A stretch of DNA of 56,176 bases, taken from the NCBI GenBank assembly GCA_022703485.1, contig JAKLDO010000007.1:1-56176 (forward strand), read 5' to 3'. The DNA comes from a bacterium. Its GTDB lineage: Bacteria; UBP6; UBA1177. Position 1 is the first letter of the stretch, and each line of letters opens with the position of its first letter. The notes under the pieces were generated by a model, which was not told the DNA's origin, did no database searches, and was given only the letters and a program-made list of their open reading frames with translations. The position numbers were made by a program, and so were the translations under genes. Shown here in pieces: positions 8,767-18,109 of this stretch.

Positions 8767-9669
8767 TCAACTGGACACCGATCTCCAGCTTAAAAATGAT
8801 CCGGCGATGAGGATCGCACAGCCTGTCCAGAGTGCCGCCGGGGGCATGACCGACAGATAGATAGCGCTGAAAACAGTGGAAAAGAGCGGTGTGAGGTATG
8901 AAAATGAGGCGACAGCTGTGACATTTCCTTTTCTCATTGCTTTATCCCAGAATTCGTATGCGATGTAAGTGGCTGTGCTCATTATCATTATTTCAACTAT
9001 AACTCCAAGACTCCACGCAGATCTTTCGTTTGAAAGAAGTGCAGGAAACAGTAGAACGGCGGAAGTTGCAAGGAGAAATACCGTAACAGACCCTTTTTCG
9101 ATATTTTTTCCGAGTTTTCCTGCAAGTATCGAATAAAGAGCCCATGAAAATGCGGCGAGAATTCCCCATACATAGATTTCAAATGATACCGGAAAGCCTG
9201 AAGACACAAAACTTCCGGCATCAGGCACGATCACAAGAAATATACCTGAAAGGGCAAGAATTGTTGCAGGAACCAGATACCATTTCGCCTTTTTTTTCAG
9301 GACCAGCACCGAGCCGAGAAGTGTCATTACCGGCCAGAGATAATTTAACAGCCCCGCAACTATCACCTGTTCACGGTCCACCGCCCTGCCGATAGCCAGA
9401 AAAAAGAAAAGCATATAGGCTGTAAAAAGAGTTCCGCATATTAAAAAATATTTTTTTGATTCACTTTTTATCAGTGAATTCAAGCGTTTCCGACACAATG
9501 CCGCAATGACCCCGATAGTTCCGCTCACAAAGTAAATCACGACAGCTGAAGTCAAAGTGCCGACCTGCTCTGATACCGACCTGACAAGCCCTACGGTCAT
9601 ACTCCACAGCAGAATTGCGGCAAACCCCTGAATTGTAGGAATGTTGAACTGTGTAGGGAGCTTATTCAT
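8767..9669 (-). CDS. DMT-superfamily transporter, YddG-like (EamA)
   Basis: This 300-residue inner-membrane protein has about ten predicted transmembrane helices in two EamA-type halves. The N terminus (GFAAILLWSMTVGLVRSVSEQVG) and the segment LLNYLWPVMTLL closely recall YddG-type exporters of aromatic amino acids. The second half contains GILAAFSWALYSILAGKLG and ASFSYLTPLFSTVFSAIYL. Substrate assignment rests on this resemblance and is not secure; export of another amino acid or metabolite is possible. It is convergent with the preceding barrel gene, with only a few bases between them. Confidence 0.8.
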   Translation of the reverse strand: MNKLPTQFNIPTIQGFAAILLWSMTVGLVRSVSEQVGTLTSAVVIYFVSGTIGVIAALCRKRLNSLIKSESKKYFLICGTLFTAYMLFFFLAIGRAVDREQVIVAGLLNYLWPVMTLLGSVLVLKKKAKWYLVPATILALSGIFLVIVPDAGSFVSSGFPVSFEIYVWGILAAFSWALYSILAGKLGKNIEKGSVTVFLLATSAVLLFPALLSNERSAWSLGVIVEIMIMSTATYIAYEFWDKAMRKGNVTAVASFSYLTPLFSTVFSAIYLSVMPPAALWTGCAILIAGSFLSWRSVSS

Positions 9670-9690
9670 CTTCTGAATATTTCAGTTCAG

Positions 9691-10596
<906 letters not shown>

Positions 10597-10647
10597 TAAT
10601 GCCTCCTAAAAAAAACATCTGAACATTTTAGTAGCTTCGACCAGATA

Positions 10648-10676
10648 TTTTTATTAGTTTTTCTGAAAATTGTCAA
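10648..10676 (-). promoter_or_regulatory. Candidate promoter for the TGD-tail protein
   Basis: On the minus strand, TTGACA (10676-10671) and TAAAAA (10653-10648) are 17 bases apart. They lie about 50 bases before the ATG and just after the mtaB stop. The -35 is perfect and the -10 is poor. Confidence 0.5.
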
Positions 10677-10677
10677 T

Positions 10678-11901
10678 TTATACTGTCAAAGTTCCGGTGA
10701 GTTTTCCCGATCCGTATTTTAATCTGACTTTTATGAGATCGCGACTGTTGAAACCGCCTTCGACCTCAACTGTCTGAAACTTGGAAGAGGTCGAGTTGAA
10801 CAGGGTTTCCGAAAGTTTCTCTTCAATTACAACTTCGTCTGCAGTGCCATCGAGAGAACGCATGAACTGCTCATTTTTAGTTTCAAAAAGTTCACGCAGA
10901 ACGGCGGCTCTTTCTTTTTTAACTTCACTTGGAACAGGATATTCTCTATCCATCTTTTCAGCCGCCGTTCCGGCTCTCACCGAAAATGGAAAAACATGTC
11001 CGTAAGCAAACGGCAGAGATTCTATAAGATCGTAAGACCGTTTGAACTCTTCATCAGTTTCACCGGGAAATCCCGTGATGATATCAGTGCCGATCGCCGG
11101 TAATTCCTTGTATACGCTGACTATTCTATCAATCGCCGTTTTGAACTCATCCGTTGTATAAGGCCGGTTCATTCTTTTCAAAACCGTGTCAGATCCATGC
11201 TGAAGCGGAACATGCCAGTGAGGCAGGATCATTCCGAGTTTTGCATATTCGAACAATTGCTCATCGATTTCCGGAGATTCAAGCGAACCGAGTCTCACTC
11301 TCCCCACAGTTTCATGAGCCGCTTTCACGACATCAGCGAGAGTTGAACCGTCATCCAGATCTTTTCCATATTTGCCGATATGAATGCCTGTCAAAACAAC
11401 TTCTTTGAATTGCCGGTCTTTTATTTTTTCAAGCAGAGTCCTTATTTCAGCTAAAGGAACGCTTTTCAAAGACCCGCGGACAAAAGGTATTATGCAGTAT
11501 GAACAGAACTGGTCGCATCCGCTCTGTATCTTCACAAAAGGGCGGGAACGGTCGAAAAAGGCATCGTAAATAAGCTCCTCGCCGAGAATTTGTGCAACTT
11601 CTGAAATATCGTTCACAAATTCAACTTCCGACGCACATTCAAGAAACGGATCAGGTTTTTTCGCATAACAGCCTGTAACTATCACCTTTCCTCTTTTCAC
11701 GAAACGGCGGATCATATTCCTGACCTGACCGTCGGTAGCTGAAGTCACGGTGCATCCATTAATGATAAATATGTCTGCATCTTCTTCACGCGTAACGATC
11801 TCTATATTTTTAAGTGATCTTTTCAGCTGGTCGGATTCAAAAAGGTTGACCTTGCATCCGAAAGTGTAGATAGCGACCTTCACAGGTCTACTTGAGGCCA
11901 T
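10678..11901 (-). CDS. mtaB: tRNA methylthiotransferase MtaB (t6A to ms2t6A)
   Basis: This is a radical-SAM methylthiotransferase that adds a methylthio group to N6-threonylcarbamoyladenosine-37 of tRNAs reading ANN codons. The 407 residues show the UPF0004 domain (YTFGCKVNLFESDQL, NGCTVTSATDGQVR, VTGCYA) with its three cluster-binding Cys. The radical-SAM motif SGCDQFCSYCIIPFVRG (CxxxCxxC) follows, then IGTDIITGFPGETDEEF and a weak TRAM-like C terminus. GCKVN is typical of MtaB rather than MiaB. The ATG at 11901 overlaps the end of iscU by 14 bases; an in-frame GTG at 11883 is an alternative. Placement after the Fe-S assembly genes fits its need for two clusters. Confidence 0.93.
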   Translation of the reverse strand: MASSRPVKVAIYTFGCKVNLFESDQLKRSLKNIEIVTREEDADIFIINGCTVTSATDGQVRNMIRRFVKRGKVIVTGCYAKKPDPFLECASEVEFVNDISEVAQILGEELIYDAFFDRSRPFVKIQSGCDQFCSYCIIPFVRGSLKSVPLAEIRTLLEKIKDRQFKEVVLTGIHIGKYGKDLDDGSTLADVVKAAHETVGRVRLGSLESPEIDEQLFEYAKLGMILPHWHVPLQHGSDTVLKRMNRPYTTDEFKTAIDRIVSVYKELPAIGTDIITGFPGETDEEFKRSYDLIESLPFAYGHVFPFSVRAGTAAEKMDREYPVPSEVKKERAAVLRELFETKNEQFMRSLDGTADEVVIEEKLSETLFNSTSSKFQTVEVEGGFNSRDLIKVRLKYGSGKLTGTLTV

Positions 11902-12271
11902 TTTTCGCTTTATATTCCTTTATCGCTTTGTGAAGAGCATCAGCGGCAAGGTTCGAGCAGTGCATTTTGTTTGCAGGAAGTCCGCCGAGCTCGTCAGCAA
12001 CCTGCTCCCTTGTAAGACTTATCGCTTCGTCGATGTGCTTTCCCTTCACCATCTCGGTCGTCATTGATGAAGTCGCTATCGCAGCTCCGCAGCCGAATGT
12101 CTGGAAAGAGATATCCTCAATGATACCGTCAGCAGTGATCTTGAGATAAAGTTTAATTATGTCGCCGCATGTAGCGTTGCCGACTTCCGCGATCGCATTA
12201 GCATCTTCGATCTTCCTTACATTTCTCGGGTTCAGGAAGTGGTCCATAACTTTTTCGGTGTATTCCATCAT
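11888..12271 (-). CDS. iscU: Fe-S cluster scaffold protein IscU/NifU N-domain type
   Basis: This scaffold receives sulfur from the cysteine desulfurase and builds Fe-S clusters for transfer. The 127 residues contain the three ligand Cys in GNATCGD, TFGCGAAIA and MHCSNLA, plus the N-terminal MMEYTEKVMDHFLNPRN typical of the family. There are no C-terminal NifU extensions. Two consecutive ATGs occur; a GGAGGAC site sits close to the first, so the second (12268) may be used. It is 10 bases downstream of nifS and overlaps mtaB. Confidence 0.95.
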   Translation of the reverse strand: MMEYTEKVMDHFLNPRNVRKIEDANAIAEVGNATCGDIIKLYLKITADGIIEDISFQTFGCGAAIATSSMTTEMVKGKHIDEAISLTREQVADELGGLPANKMHCSNLAADALHKAIKEYKAKNGLK

Positions 12272-12280
12272 GTCCTCCGC

Positions 12281-13468
12281 TTACTTCTGTTCAGAGATGA
12301 ATTTGTCATAGATCGGTGAAAAACTTCTGAGCTGCTCAACGATCTTTTTTATTTTTTCCACAGTATAATCAATATCTTCCATTGCAGTATATCTGCCGAG
12401 TGAAAATCTTATGCTTGAATGCGCCTCTTCAGGATCTACATTCATGGCGGTTATAACATGGCTCGGCTCAAGGCTTCCCGAAGAGCATGCTGAACCTGTT
12501 GATACCGCGATTCCGTCATTGTCAAGCTTGAGCTGGATCGACTCTCCTTCGATGAACCTGAACGAGATGTTCGTGATCGTCGGCACTCTGTCTGCGGGAT
12601 CTCCGACAACTCTTGTGTAGGGGATCTCGGCAAGCACTCTTTTTTCAAGATGGTCCCTGATCTCTTTGGTCTTTTTCATTTCAGTATCAAGTTCCTTCAC
12701 CGCAAGCTCTATCGCTTTGCCCATACCAATCACACCTACTATGTTCTCAGTACCGGGACGCCTGCTTTTTTCCTGATGACCGCCTGTTATCATTGGCGAA
12801 ACCCACTTGCCCCATTTTACAAAAAGGGCTCCCGAACCTTTGAGACCGTAGAATTTATGCGCTGAAATTGTAAGAAAATCGCAGCCGATCTTTTTCACAT
12901 CGACCGGAATTTTACCGATAGCCTGGACTGCATCGACATGGAAAAGGATGTTCCTGTCTCTGGCTATCTTTGCGATCTCTTCGACAGGATAGATATTGCC
13001 GGTCTCGTTATTGACCATCATCACAGAAATAAGCCCTGTATTCTCCCTGATCGAACTTTTAAGGATCTCAAGGTCCAGCCTTCCTTTTGTGTCAACGGGC
13101 AGATATGTCACTTCGTAGCCTTCCTTTTCAAGCGCTTTTGCCGTGTTATAGACGCTGGGATGCTCTACTGAAGTGGTGATGATGTGATTTTTCCTTATAT
13201 TTCCGCGAATTCCCGAAAGATAGCCGCGAAGCACGGTGTTGTTCCCTTCGGTGGCGCATGAATTGAAATAGATCTCTTTCGGATCGGCGTTTATTGCAAG
13301 GGCGACTCTGTCTCTAGCCTTCTCAAACGCTGTTTTTGCGATACGGCCTTCAAGATGTCTGCTTGAAGGGTTGCCTCCGTTCTCGGTCAGGAACGGCATT
13401 ATCTCATCGAGCACTTCTTTGCGCACCGGTGTCGTTGCGCTGTTATCAAGATATATCCTTTTTCCCAT
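12281..13468 (-). CDS. nifS: Cysteine desulfurase (NifS/IscS family)
   Basis: This PLP-dependent enzyme converts cysteine to alanine and passes persulfide sulfur to IscU. The 395 residues start MGKRIYLDNSATTPV. The PLP lysine lies in TISAHKFYGLKGSGAL, the PLP-contacting HVDAVQA is upstream of it, and the catalytic Cys loop is STGSACSSGSLEPSHV. The length and the motif NSATTPV suit the NifS-like group I desulfurases. It heads a nifS-iscU-mtaB unit from its own consensus-like promoter. No IscR-type regulator is visible nearby. Confidence 0.95.
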   Translation of the reverse strand: MGKRIYLDNSATTPVRKEVLDEIMPFLTENGGNPSSRHLEGRIAKTAFEKARDRVALAINADPKEIYFNSCATEGNNTVLRGYLSGIRGNIRKNHIITTSVEHPSVYNTAKALEKEGYEVTYLPVDTKGRLDLEILKSSIRENTGLISVMMVNNETGNIYPVEEIAKIARDRNILFHVDAVQAIGKIPVDVKKIGCDFLTISAHKFYGLKGSGALFVKWGKWVSPMITGGHQEKSRRPGTENIVGVIGMGKAIELAVKELDTEMKKTKEIRDHLEKRVLAEIPYTRVVGDPADRVPTITNISFRFIEGESIQLKLDNDGIAVSTGSACSSGSLEPSHVITAMNVDPEEAHSSIRFSLGRYTAMEDIDYTVEKIKKIVEQLRSFSPIYDKFISEQK

Positions 13469-13514
13469 TTATTTCTCCAAAAGAGAAAGTCCGGACCCGC
13501 CCGGTCCGCCCTTA

Positions 13515-13542
13515 AATATAATTTCTAAGTACAGTTTGTCAA
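13515..13542 (-). promoter_or_regulatory. Promoter of nifS-iscU-mtaB
   Basis: On the minus strand, TTGACA (13542-13537) and TATATT (13520-13515) are separated by 16 bases and lie about 47 bases before the nifS ATG. Confidence 0.75.
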
Positions 13543-13571
13543 CCGGAATGTCTTAATTATTTTTATGTATG

Positions 13572-13600
13572 TTGACCGCAAATGCCGAACCTGTTAGTAT
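13572..13600 (+). promoter_or_regulatory. Promoter of the 45-residue membrane protein gene
   Basis: TTGACC (13572-13577) and TAGTAT (13595-13600) are exactly 17 bases apart. An AAGGAG ribosome binding site follows, then the ATG at 13625. It is divergent from the nifS promoter. Confidence 0.6.
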
Positions 13601-13624
13601 GAGTCCGTTTTTAAGGAGTCTTTC

Positions 13625-13762
13625 ATGGCGCTTTTCGATAAAATGCTGTTCATAATCGTCGGCACGATGATGGTGATAGAATTCTTCCGCCTTCTCATGG
13701 GAAAGCAGAATGTCTATTCCAAGATCCACGAATGGTTTTTCAAAGGAAAAGAGAGAAAGTGA
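13625..13762 (+). CDS. Small single-span membrane protein (45 residues)
   Basis: The short frame begins MALFDKMLFIIVGTMMVIEF and ends with a basic amphipathic tail (FKGKERK). Roughly residues 5 to 26 form one hydrophobic helix, so the product is probably an inner-membrane miniprotein with a positively charged end in the cytoplasm. Support for it being real is a consensus-like promoter, an AAGGAG site seven bases before the ATG, and no other gene occupying the interval. It is convergent with the lipoprotein gene, with three bases between the stop codons. No family is recognised. Confidence 0.65.
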   Translation: MALFDKMLFIIVGTMMVIEFFRLLMGKQNVYSKIHEWFFKGKERK

Positions 13763-13765
13763 CTA

Positions 13766-15019
13766 TTATTCTACCGGCATGGTGTCCCATGAAGCGGTTG
13801 AAAGCTGGAAACAGCCGCCGTCTTTTACCGGTGTCGAGACGACCCCTTCAAATGATACTTCCACAAGCACGATGTTGTCTATTTTTCCTTTTGATTCTGC
13901 TGACATACAGCCGTAACTGTCTTTAACCAGCTCATCTATCGTGACCGTTCCCGATCTCTGGAAATAAGTTGCAGTTTCACTGTCTGTCGAAGCGTCAGCA
14001 TATAAAAGAACACACTGTTTGCAGGTTGAGAAGTTGGCATTGTCACCTGTTGCAAGGTCGAATGTTCCTGCATCCTGATATCCGGAAAAAACAAGCTGGA
14101 ATCTGTCATCGGTATCGGCTCCCGCCACATTTTCAGTAAGAGTGCCTCTATAGACCGGTGCCTCAGCCGGAGTGGAAGTAAGACCTGAAAGAGTTATTTC
14201 AGTACATGGAATGCATTCCGTCTGATCATCATTGCACTGGGTCCCTTCTTCACATCCGTCACCGCAGAAACCGCCGCATCCGTCAATTCCGCAGACCTTC
14301 CCTTCACAGGCCGGAACGCAGATCGTATCCCATGGTTCAGCATCAAGCTCCAGACAAGCACCGCCCGGAACCGGAATAGCCTCGCCGGAGACCATATCAA
14401 GATAGACCTGCACCATTTTTGCAGTTATCGTCCCTTTTGATTCCATGGTCCCTTCTTTCACTCCGGTTATTTTGAGAACACCCGATTCAGGTGCGTACAT
14501 CTTTGACATTGTACCTTCTTCTTCGTCATAATCCTCAGAGACAAAAACACATTCCGTGCATGTTGACACCTTTGCATTGTTACCTTTGCCGAGCTCGTAC
14601 TCCCCCACTTTCATGACATAATCTTCATACGAATCTGAATCCGGTTCTTCAGGAGCATAGAACATCATGACAATACCGTCCTCTTTATCGGCGGAACCGA
14701 GCTCAGGAGATATCGAACCGTAATATTCCCACTCTGTTTCCAGATACATTCCGGTTATTGAAAGCTTCGTGCAGACGATCTCATCCGAATCAGCATCGCT
14801 TTCTTCATCAGAATCGGCCACGGCATCAGCATCACCCTCTGCATCAGCATCATTTTCAATGTCGGATTCCATATCGGCCGCATCAGCGTCAGTTTCATCC
14901 GTATCTGTAACATCAGAATCGCTTTCTGTGATATCGTCATCAGCATTTCTGTTCAGTTTCTCTGTTGTGCATGAGATAAAGAACATCATAAAAAGAACCA
15001 TAATAATCTTGAATTTCAT
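13766..15019 (-). CDS. Asp-rich lipoprotein with two homologous domains around a CGxDGCGG motif
   Basis: This 417-residue lipoprotein has a signal peptide ending at the lipobox FFIS-C. Residues about 25 to 80 are an Asp/Glu/Ser/Ala linker. Two related domains follow (about 82-230 and 270-417). Each has a T-x-L-S/T-I/L-x-G opening, a GxGxNAxxSTCxxCVxxxxD motif, a conserved GxMxSKGxI segment and a terminal CxxLxxxxWDT. Between them lies a Cys-rich knob with CGIDGCGGFCGDGC, a motif common in lipoproteins of Myxococcota-like bacteria. Function is unknown. It is followed by nothing on its strand until nifS. Confidence 0.75.
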   Translation of the reverse strand: MKFKIIMVLFMMFFISCTTEKLNRNADDDITESDSDVTDTDETDADAADMESDIENDADAEGDADAVADSDEESDADSDEIVCTKLSITGMYLETEWEYYGSISPELGSADKEDGIVMMFYAPEEPDSDSYEDYVMKVGEYELGKGNNAKVSTCTECVFVSEDYDEEEGTMSKMYAPESGVLKITGVKEGTMESKGTITAKMVQVYLDMVSGEAIPVPGGACLELDAEPWDTICVPACEGKVCGIDGCGGFCGDGCEEGTQCNDDQTECIPCTEITLSGLTSTPAEAPVYRGTLTENVAGADTDDRFQLVFSGYQDAGTFDLATGDNANFSTCKQCVLLYADASTDSETATYFQRSGTVTIDELVKDSYGCMSAESKGKIDNIVLVEVSFEGVVSTPVKDGGCFQLSTASWDTMPVE

Positions 15020-15034
15020 TAAATTCCCCTGGTA

Positions 15035-16882
15035 TTAATTCAAAAGACTTTCAACCGCTTTTACTATATTTTCCGCTGTCAGACCTTCCAGTTTGCGAAG
15101 CTCTTTCTGAGTACCGTGAGTCGAGAAAGTGTCATTGACACCGATCATTCTGCACTTCACGGTCATTTTTCTTGCACTGAGCTCTTCAAGTATTGCACTG
15201 CCGGCCCCGCCCGCCACAATGCCGTCTTCGATCGAAACTATGCCCGTTATATTATTTTTCAGTATGATCTCGAAAAGCTCATCGGGAAGAGGCTTTATGA
15301 ACTTCAGGTCGTAATGTGACACCATCTTCCTTTTCTTTTTCAGCATTTCAACAGCTCTGCAGGCAGGCTCGTCCATGATCCCGGTGGAAACGACCATTAT
15401 TTCAGAATTCCCTTTTGAAATAAGCTCACCTTTCCCATACTTAAGAGCGTTCAATTTTGAAGAAGGCACTTTACCGGTTCCGCCTCCTCTGGGATATCTT
15501 ATCGCTACAGGACCTTTTACAGTAAGGGCTGTCTCGATCATCCTTGCCATTTCCGCTTCGTCTCTGGGCGCCATTACGGTCATATTGGGTATCATCCTTA
15601 GATAGCTTATATCAAAAAGTCCATGATGAGTAGGTCCGTCATCACCTACAAGACCTGCCCTGTCAACAAGGAATATTACCGGAAGGTTCTGTAAAGCCAC
15701 ATCGTGTATTATATTATCAAGAGATCTCTGCAAAAAAGTGGAATATATCGCAACGACCGGCCGAAGTCCGCCAGCGGCAAGACCTGCGGCAAAAGTTACA
15801 GCGTGACCTTCCGACATCCCCACATCGTAGACCCGTTCAGGCATCTGCTTCCTGAGTGTGCTGAGCCCCGTTCCGTCAGGCATTGCCGCAGTTATAGCAA
15901 CAAGCTCCGGCTCTCTTTTGAAAAGTCCCGGAAGATAACCTGAAAGATAGGCAGTAAATGAAGGAGACGAAGGATTCACTTCCCCTGTGTTCCTGTTAAA
16001 AGGTCCGACTCCGTGGAATTTTCCCGGGTTTTTCTGAGCGAACTCGCACCCTTTCCCTTTCACCGTATGAACATGGAGAAGGACAGGTTCGCTGTTCGAT
16101 TTGATATCGTTAAGCGTCTCAACAAGCTCTTCAATATTGTGACCGTCTATCGGACCGACATACTGATATCCGAAACCCTCAAAAAGAATACCGGGGGTAA
16201 GAAGTGTTTTTGATGAATTAAGGGCCTTCCTGATAACTTCGACGATTTTTTCGCCGTGGAAGAACGGAGGCAGTTTGCTCAGTATCTGCTTTATCTCGGC
16301 TCTTGCATTCGAGTATTTCTGACCTGAAAGTTTACGGCTGAACCATTTTGAAAGCGCTCCGACGGACGTCGAAATGAACATGTCGTTATCGTTCAGTATC
16401 GTTATCGTGTTCCTTCCGTACTCATCGACATTGTTCATCGCCTCAAGCGCAAGTCCGCTTGTCATCGCACCGTCGCCTATTACGGAAATGACCTTGGAGT
16501 CCAAACCTCTCACTTTCAACGCTTCCCTGAGCCCTAACCCTGCAGATATCGAGGTTCCGCCGTGCCCTGTTCCGAAAAAATCATACTTTGATTCTGACAT
16601 TTTAGGAAATCCCGAAATGCCGCCCATTGTCCTCAGAGTATGAAATCTTTCCTTCCTGTCAGTAAGTATTTTGTAAGCATATGCCTGATGCCCTACATCC
16701 CATATTATCTTATCTTCTTCCAGATCGAAAACCTTGAGAAGTGCAATGGTAAGCTCGACCGTTCCCAGTGATGACGCAAGATGTCCCCCGTTACATGATA
16801 CTGAGTCTATCATCAGGTTCCTTACATCATCGGCAAGTCTGCAAAGACCTGCGGTGTCGGTATTTTTCACTGTTTCTATCAT
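15035..16882 (-). CDS. dxs: 1-deoxy-D-xylulose-5-phosphate synthase
   Basis: Dxs condenses pyruvate and glyceraldehyde-3-phosphate to DXP, the first step of the MEP isoprenoid pathway, using thiamine diphosphate. The 615 residues show SLGTVELTIALLKVF, the HQAYAYKILT region, the ThDP motif GDGAMTSGLALEAMNN with NDNDMFIS, the mid-domain HTVKGKGCEFA, and the C-terminal transketolase half with YSTFLQRSLDNIIHDVALQ and DRAGLVGDDGPTHHG. The start overlaps the ispA stop (ATGA). It is the last gene of the xseB-ispA-dxs operon, the same order as in Escherichia coli. Confidence 0.97.
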   Translation of the reverse strand: MIETVKNTDTAGLCRLADDVRNLMIDSVSCNGGHLASSLGTVELTIALLKVFDLEEDKIIWDVGHQAYAYKILTDRKERFHTLRTMGGISGFPKMSESKYDFFGTGHGGTSISAGLGLREALKVRGLDSKVISVIGDGAMTSGLALEAMNNVDEYGRNTITILNDNDMFISTSVGALSKWFSRKLSGQKYSNARAEIKQILSKLPPFFHGEKIVEVIRKALNSSKTLLTPGILFEGFGYQYVGPIDGHNIEELVETLNDIKSNSEPVLLHVHTVKGKGCEFAQKNPGKFHGVGPFNRNTGEVNPSSPSFTAYLSGYLPGLFKREPELVAITAAMPDGTGLSTLRKQMPERVYDVGMSEGHAVTFAAGLAAGGLRPVVAIYSTFLQRSLDNIIHDVALQNLPVIFLVDRAGLVGDDGPTHHGLFDISYLRMIPNMTVMAPRDEAEMARMIETALTVKGPVAIRYPRGGGTGKVPSSKLNALKYGKGELISKGNSEIMVVSTGIMDEPACRAVEMLKKKRKMVSHYDLKFIKPLPDELFEIILKNNITGIVSIEDGIVAGGAGSAILEELSARKMTVKCRMIGVNDTFSTHGTQKELRKLEGLTAENIVKAVESLLN

Positions 16883-17757
16883 TTTTTTCTCCTGACTACA
16901 AAGTCGGCAAGCTCAATTAGAACCTGCTTCCATTCAGACGCTGCAAAATGCTCAAGAGTTTCTTTTGCTTTTGCGCAATGTTCTGTTGCTCTCGCCGCAG
17001 CATCTTCAATTCCGAGAAGCACGGGGTATGTCCTTTTATTCAATGCCGCATCGCTTCCCGTCTTCTTTCCGAGCTCTTCAGTGCTCGATGTTATGTCAAG
17101 TATGTCATCGGTTATCTGGAATGCGAGACCCAGATGATATCCGTATCTCTCAAGAGCAAGCACCGTCGGGTCATCAGCATCAAGCCATGCCGCGGCACCT
17201 GCTGTGGAAGCCATTATAAGAGCACCTGTCTTTAGCAGATTTATATCATCGAGCACTTCGACACTTCTATCTTTTTCGGGCACTTTACAATCCTTCACCT
17301 GTCCGAGCACCATTCCCCGGCCTCCGGCGGCCTTTGCAAAATAAGCTCCCCCTTTTTTGAAATTCCCGTTGCCGAACTCAAAAAGAATTGAGAAAGCATC
17401 GGCATTGAGGGCATCGCCTGCAAGGATAGCCATATCTTCACCGAAAACCTTATGACTGCTGGGTTTTCCTCTTCTAAGATCATCATTGTCAAGAGCCGGA
17501 AGATCATCATGTATCAGAGAATAAGTGTGAATGAACTCAAGTGCACAGGCATACGGCATCACAAGTTCCCTGTCTTTTCCAAGAAGCTGTGACACTGCCA
17601 CCGCAAGGAAAGGTCTGAGCCTTTTTCCGCCTGCAGAGAGGCTGTATTTCATTGCATCGTTTAAAACAGGCGGAATATTCAGGGATCTAAGATATTCTGC
17701 GAGCTTCTGTGAGATCAGTTCATTCTCTTGTGCGAGCTTTTCTTCAAAAAGAGTCAT
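16879..17757 (-). CDS. ispA: Polyprenyl (farnesyl/geranylgeranyl) diphosphate synthase
   Basis: This short-chain trans-prenyltransferase joins IPP to allylic diphosphates. The 292 residues contain SAGGKRLRPFL, the first Asp-rich motif DDLPALDNDDLRRGKPS, GDALNADAF, and the second Asp-rich motif ITDDILDIT followed by GKKTGSD. The length and motifs fit IspA-type farnesyl diphosphate synthases; product chain length cannot be fixed by eye. Start and stop overlap its neighbours by four bases each, indicating tight coupling to xseB and dxs. Confidence 0.93.
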   Translation of the reverse strand: MTLFEEKLAQENELISQKLAEYLRSLNIPPVLNDAMKYSLSAGGKRLRPFLAVAVSQLLGKDRELVMPYACALEFIHTYSLIHDDLPALDNDDLRRGKPSSHKVFGEDMAILAGDALNADAFSILFEFGNGNFKKGGAYFAKAAGGRGMVLGQVKDCKVPEKDRSVEVLDDINLLKTGALIMASTAGAAAWLDADDPTVLALERYGYHLGLAFQITDDILDITSSTEELGKKTGSDAALNKRTYPVLLGIEDAAARATEHCAKAKETLEHFAASEWKQVLIELADFVVRRKK

Positions 17758-17984
17758 TCTTCCTTTCTCCCGAGTTTCCCCGGTTCGACTGTCTTTTCAC
17801 CGCTTTCGCTGAGAACTTTTATCTTTGTCTGAGCGCTCTCAAGATACTCTCTGATCGATGCCGCTGTTTTCACACCTTCTTCATAAAGTTTTACAGCTTC
17901 CTCTATCTCAGGATTTTTATTAAGTTTTTCAACAATGTTCTCGAGCTCTTTCATTTTTGCCGCAAGCGACTTTTTTTCCGCCAT
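17754..17984 (-). CDS. xseB: Exodeoxyribonuclease VII small subunit
   Basis: XseB is the small subunit of the single-strand-specific exonuclease VII and binds the large XseA subunit. The 76 residues carry the typical helical signature MKELENIVEKLNKNP and AVKLYEEGVK. It heads the xseB-ispA-dxs operon. XseA is not in the window. Confidence 0.92.
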   Translation of the reverse strand: MAEKKSLAAKMKELENIVEKLNKNPEIEEAVKLYEEGVKTAASIREYLESAQTKIKVLSESGEKTVEPGKLGRKEE

Positions 17985-18010
17985 GACACTCTCCCTGAAA
18001 AATACTGCGA

Positions 18011-18039
18011 ATGTTAATTTAATAGGTATTAAAAGTCAA
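18011..18039 (-). promoter_or_regulatory. Promoter of xseB-ispA-dxs
   Basis: On the minus strand, TTGACT (18039-18034) and TAACAT (18016-18011) are 17 bases apart, about 27 bases before the xseB start. The spacer contains the imperfect palindrome TTTAATACCTATTAAA, which could serve as an operator; that is inference. Confidence 0.55.
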
Positions 18040-18109
18040 CCGCCAACTAAGTATTAGTAATTTTACAAAAATCGTTTATTATATCAGCAACCGGTGTGGA
18101 GGGCTGACG

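Noticed and set aside
14769..15038. Ser-rich frame antisense to the lipoprotein linker
   Set aside because: It is the complement of the Asp/Ala/Ser linker codons; the minus-strand gene with signal peptide and lipobox explains the segment.
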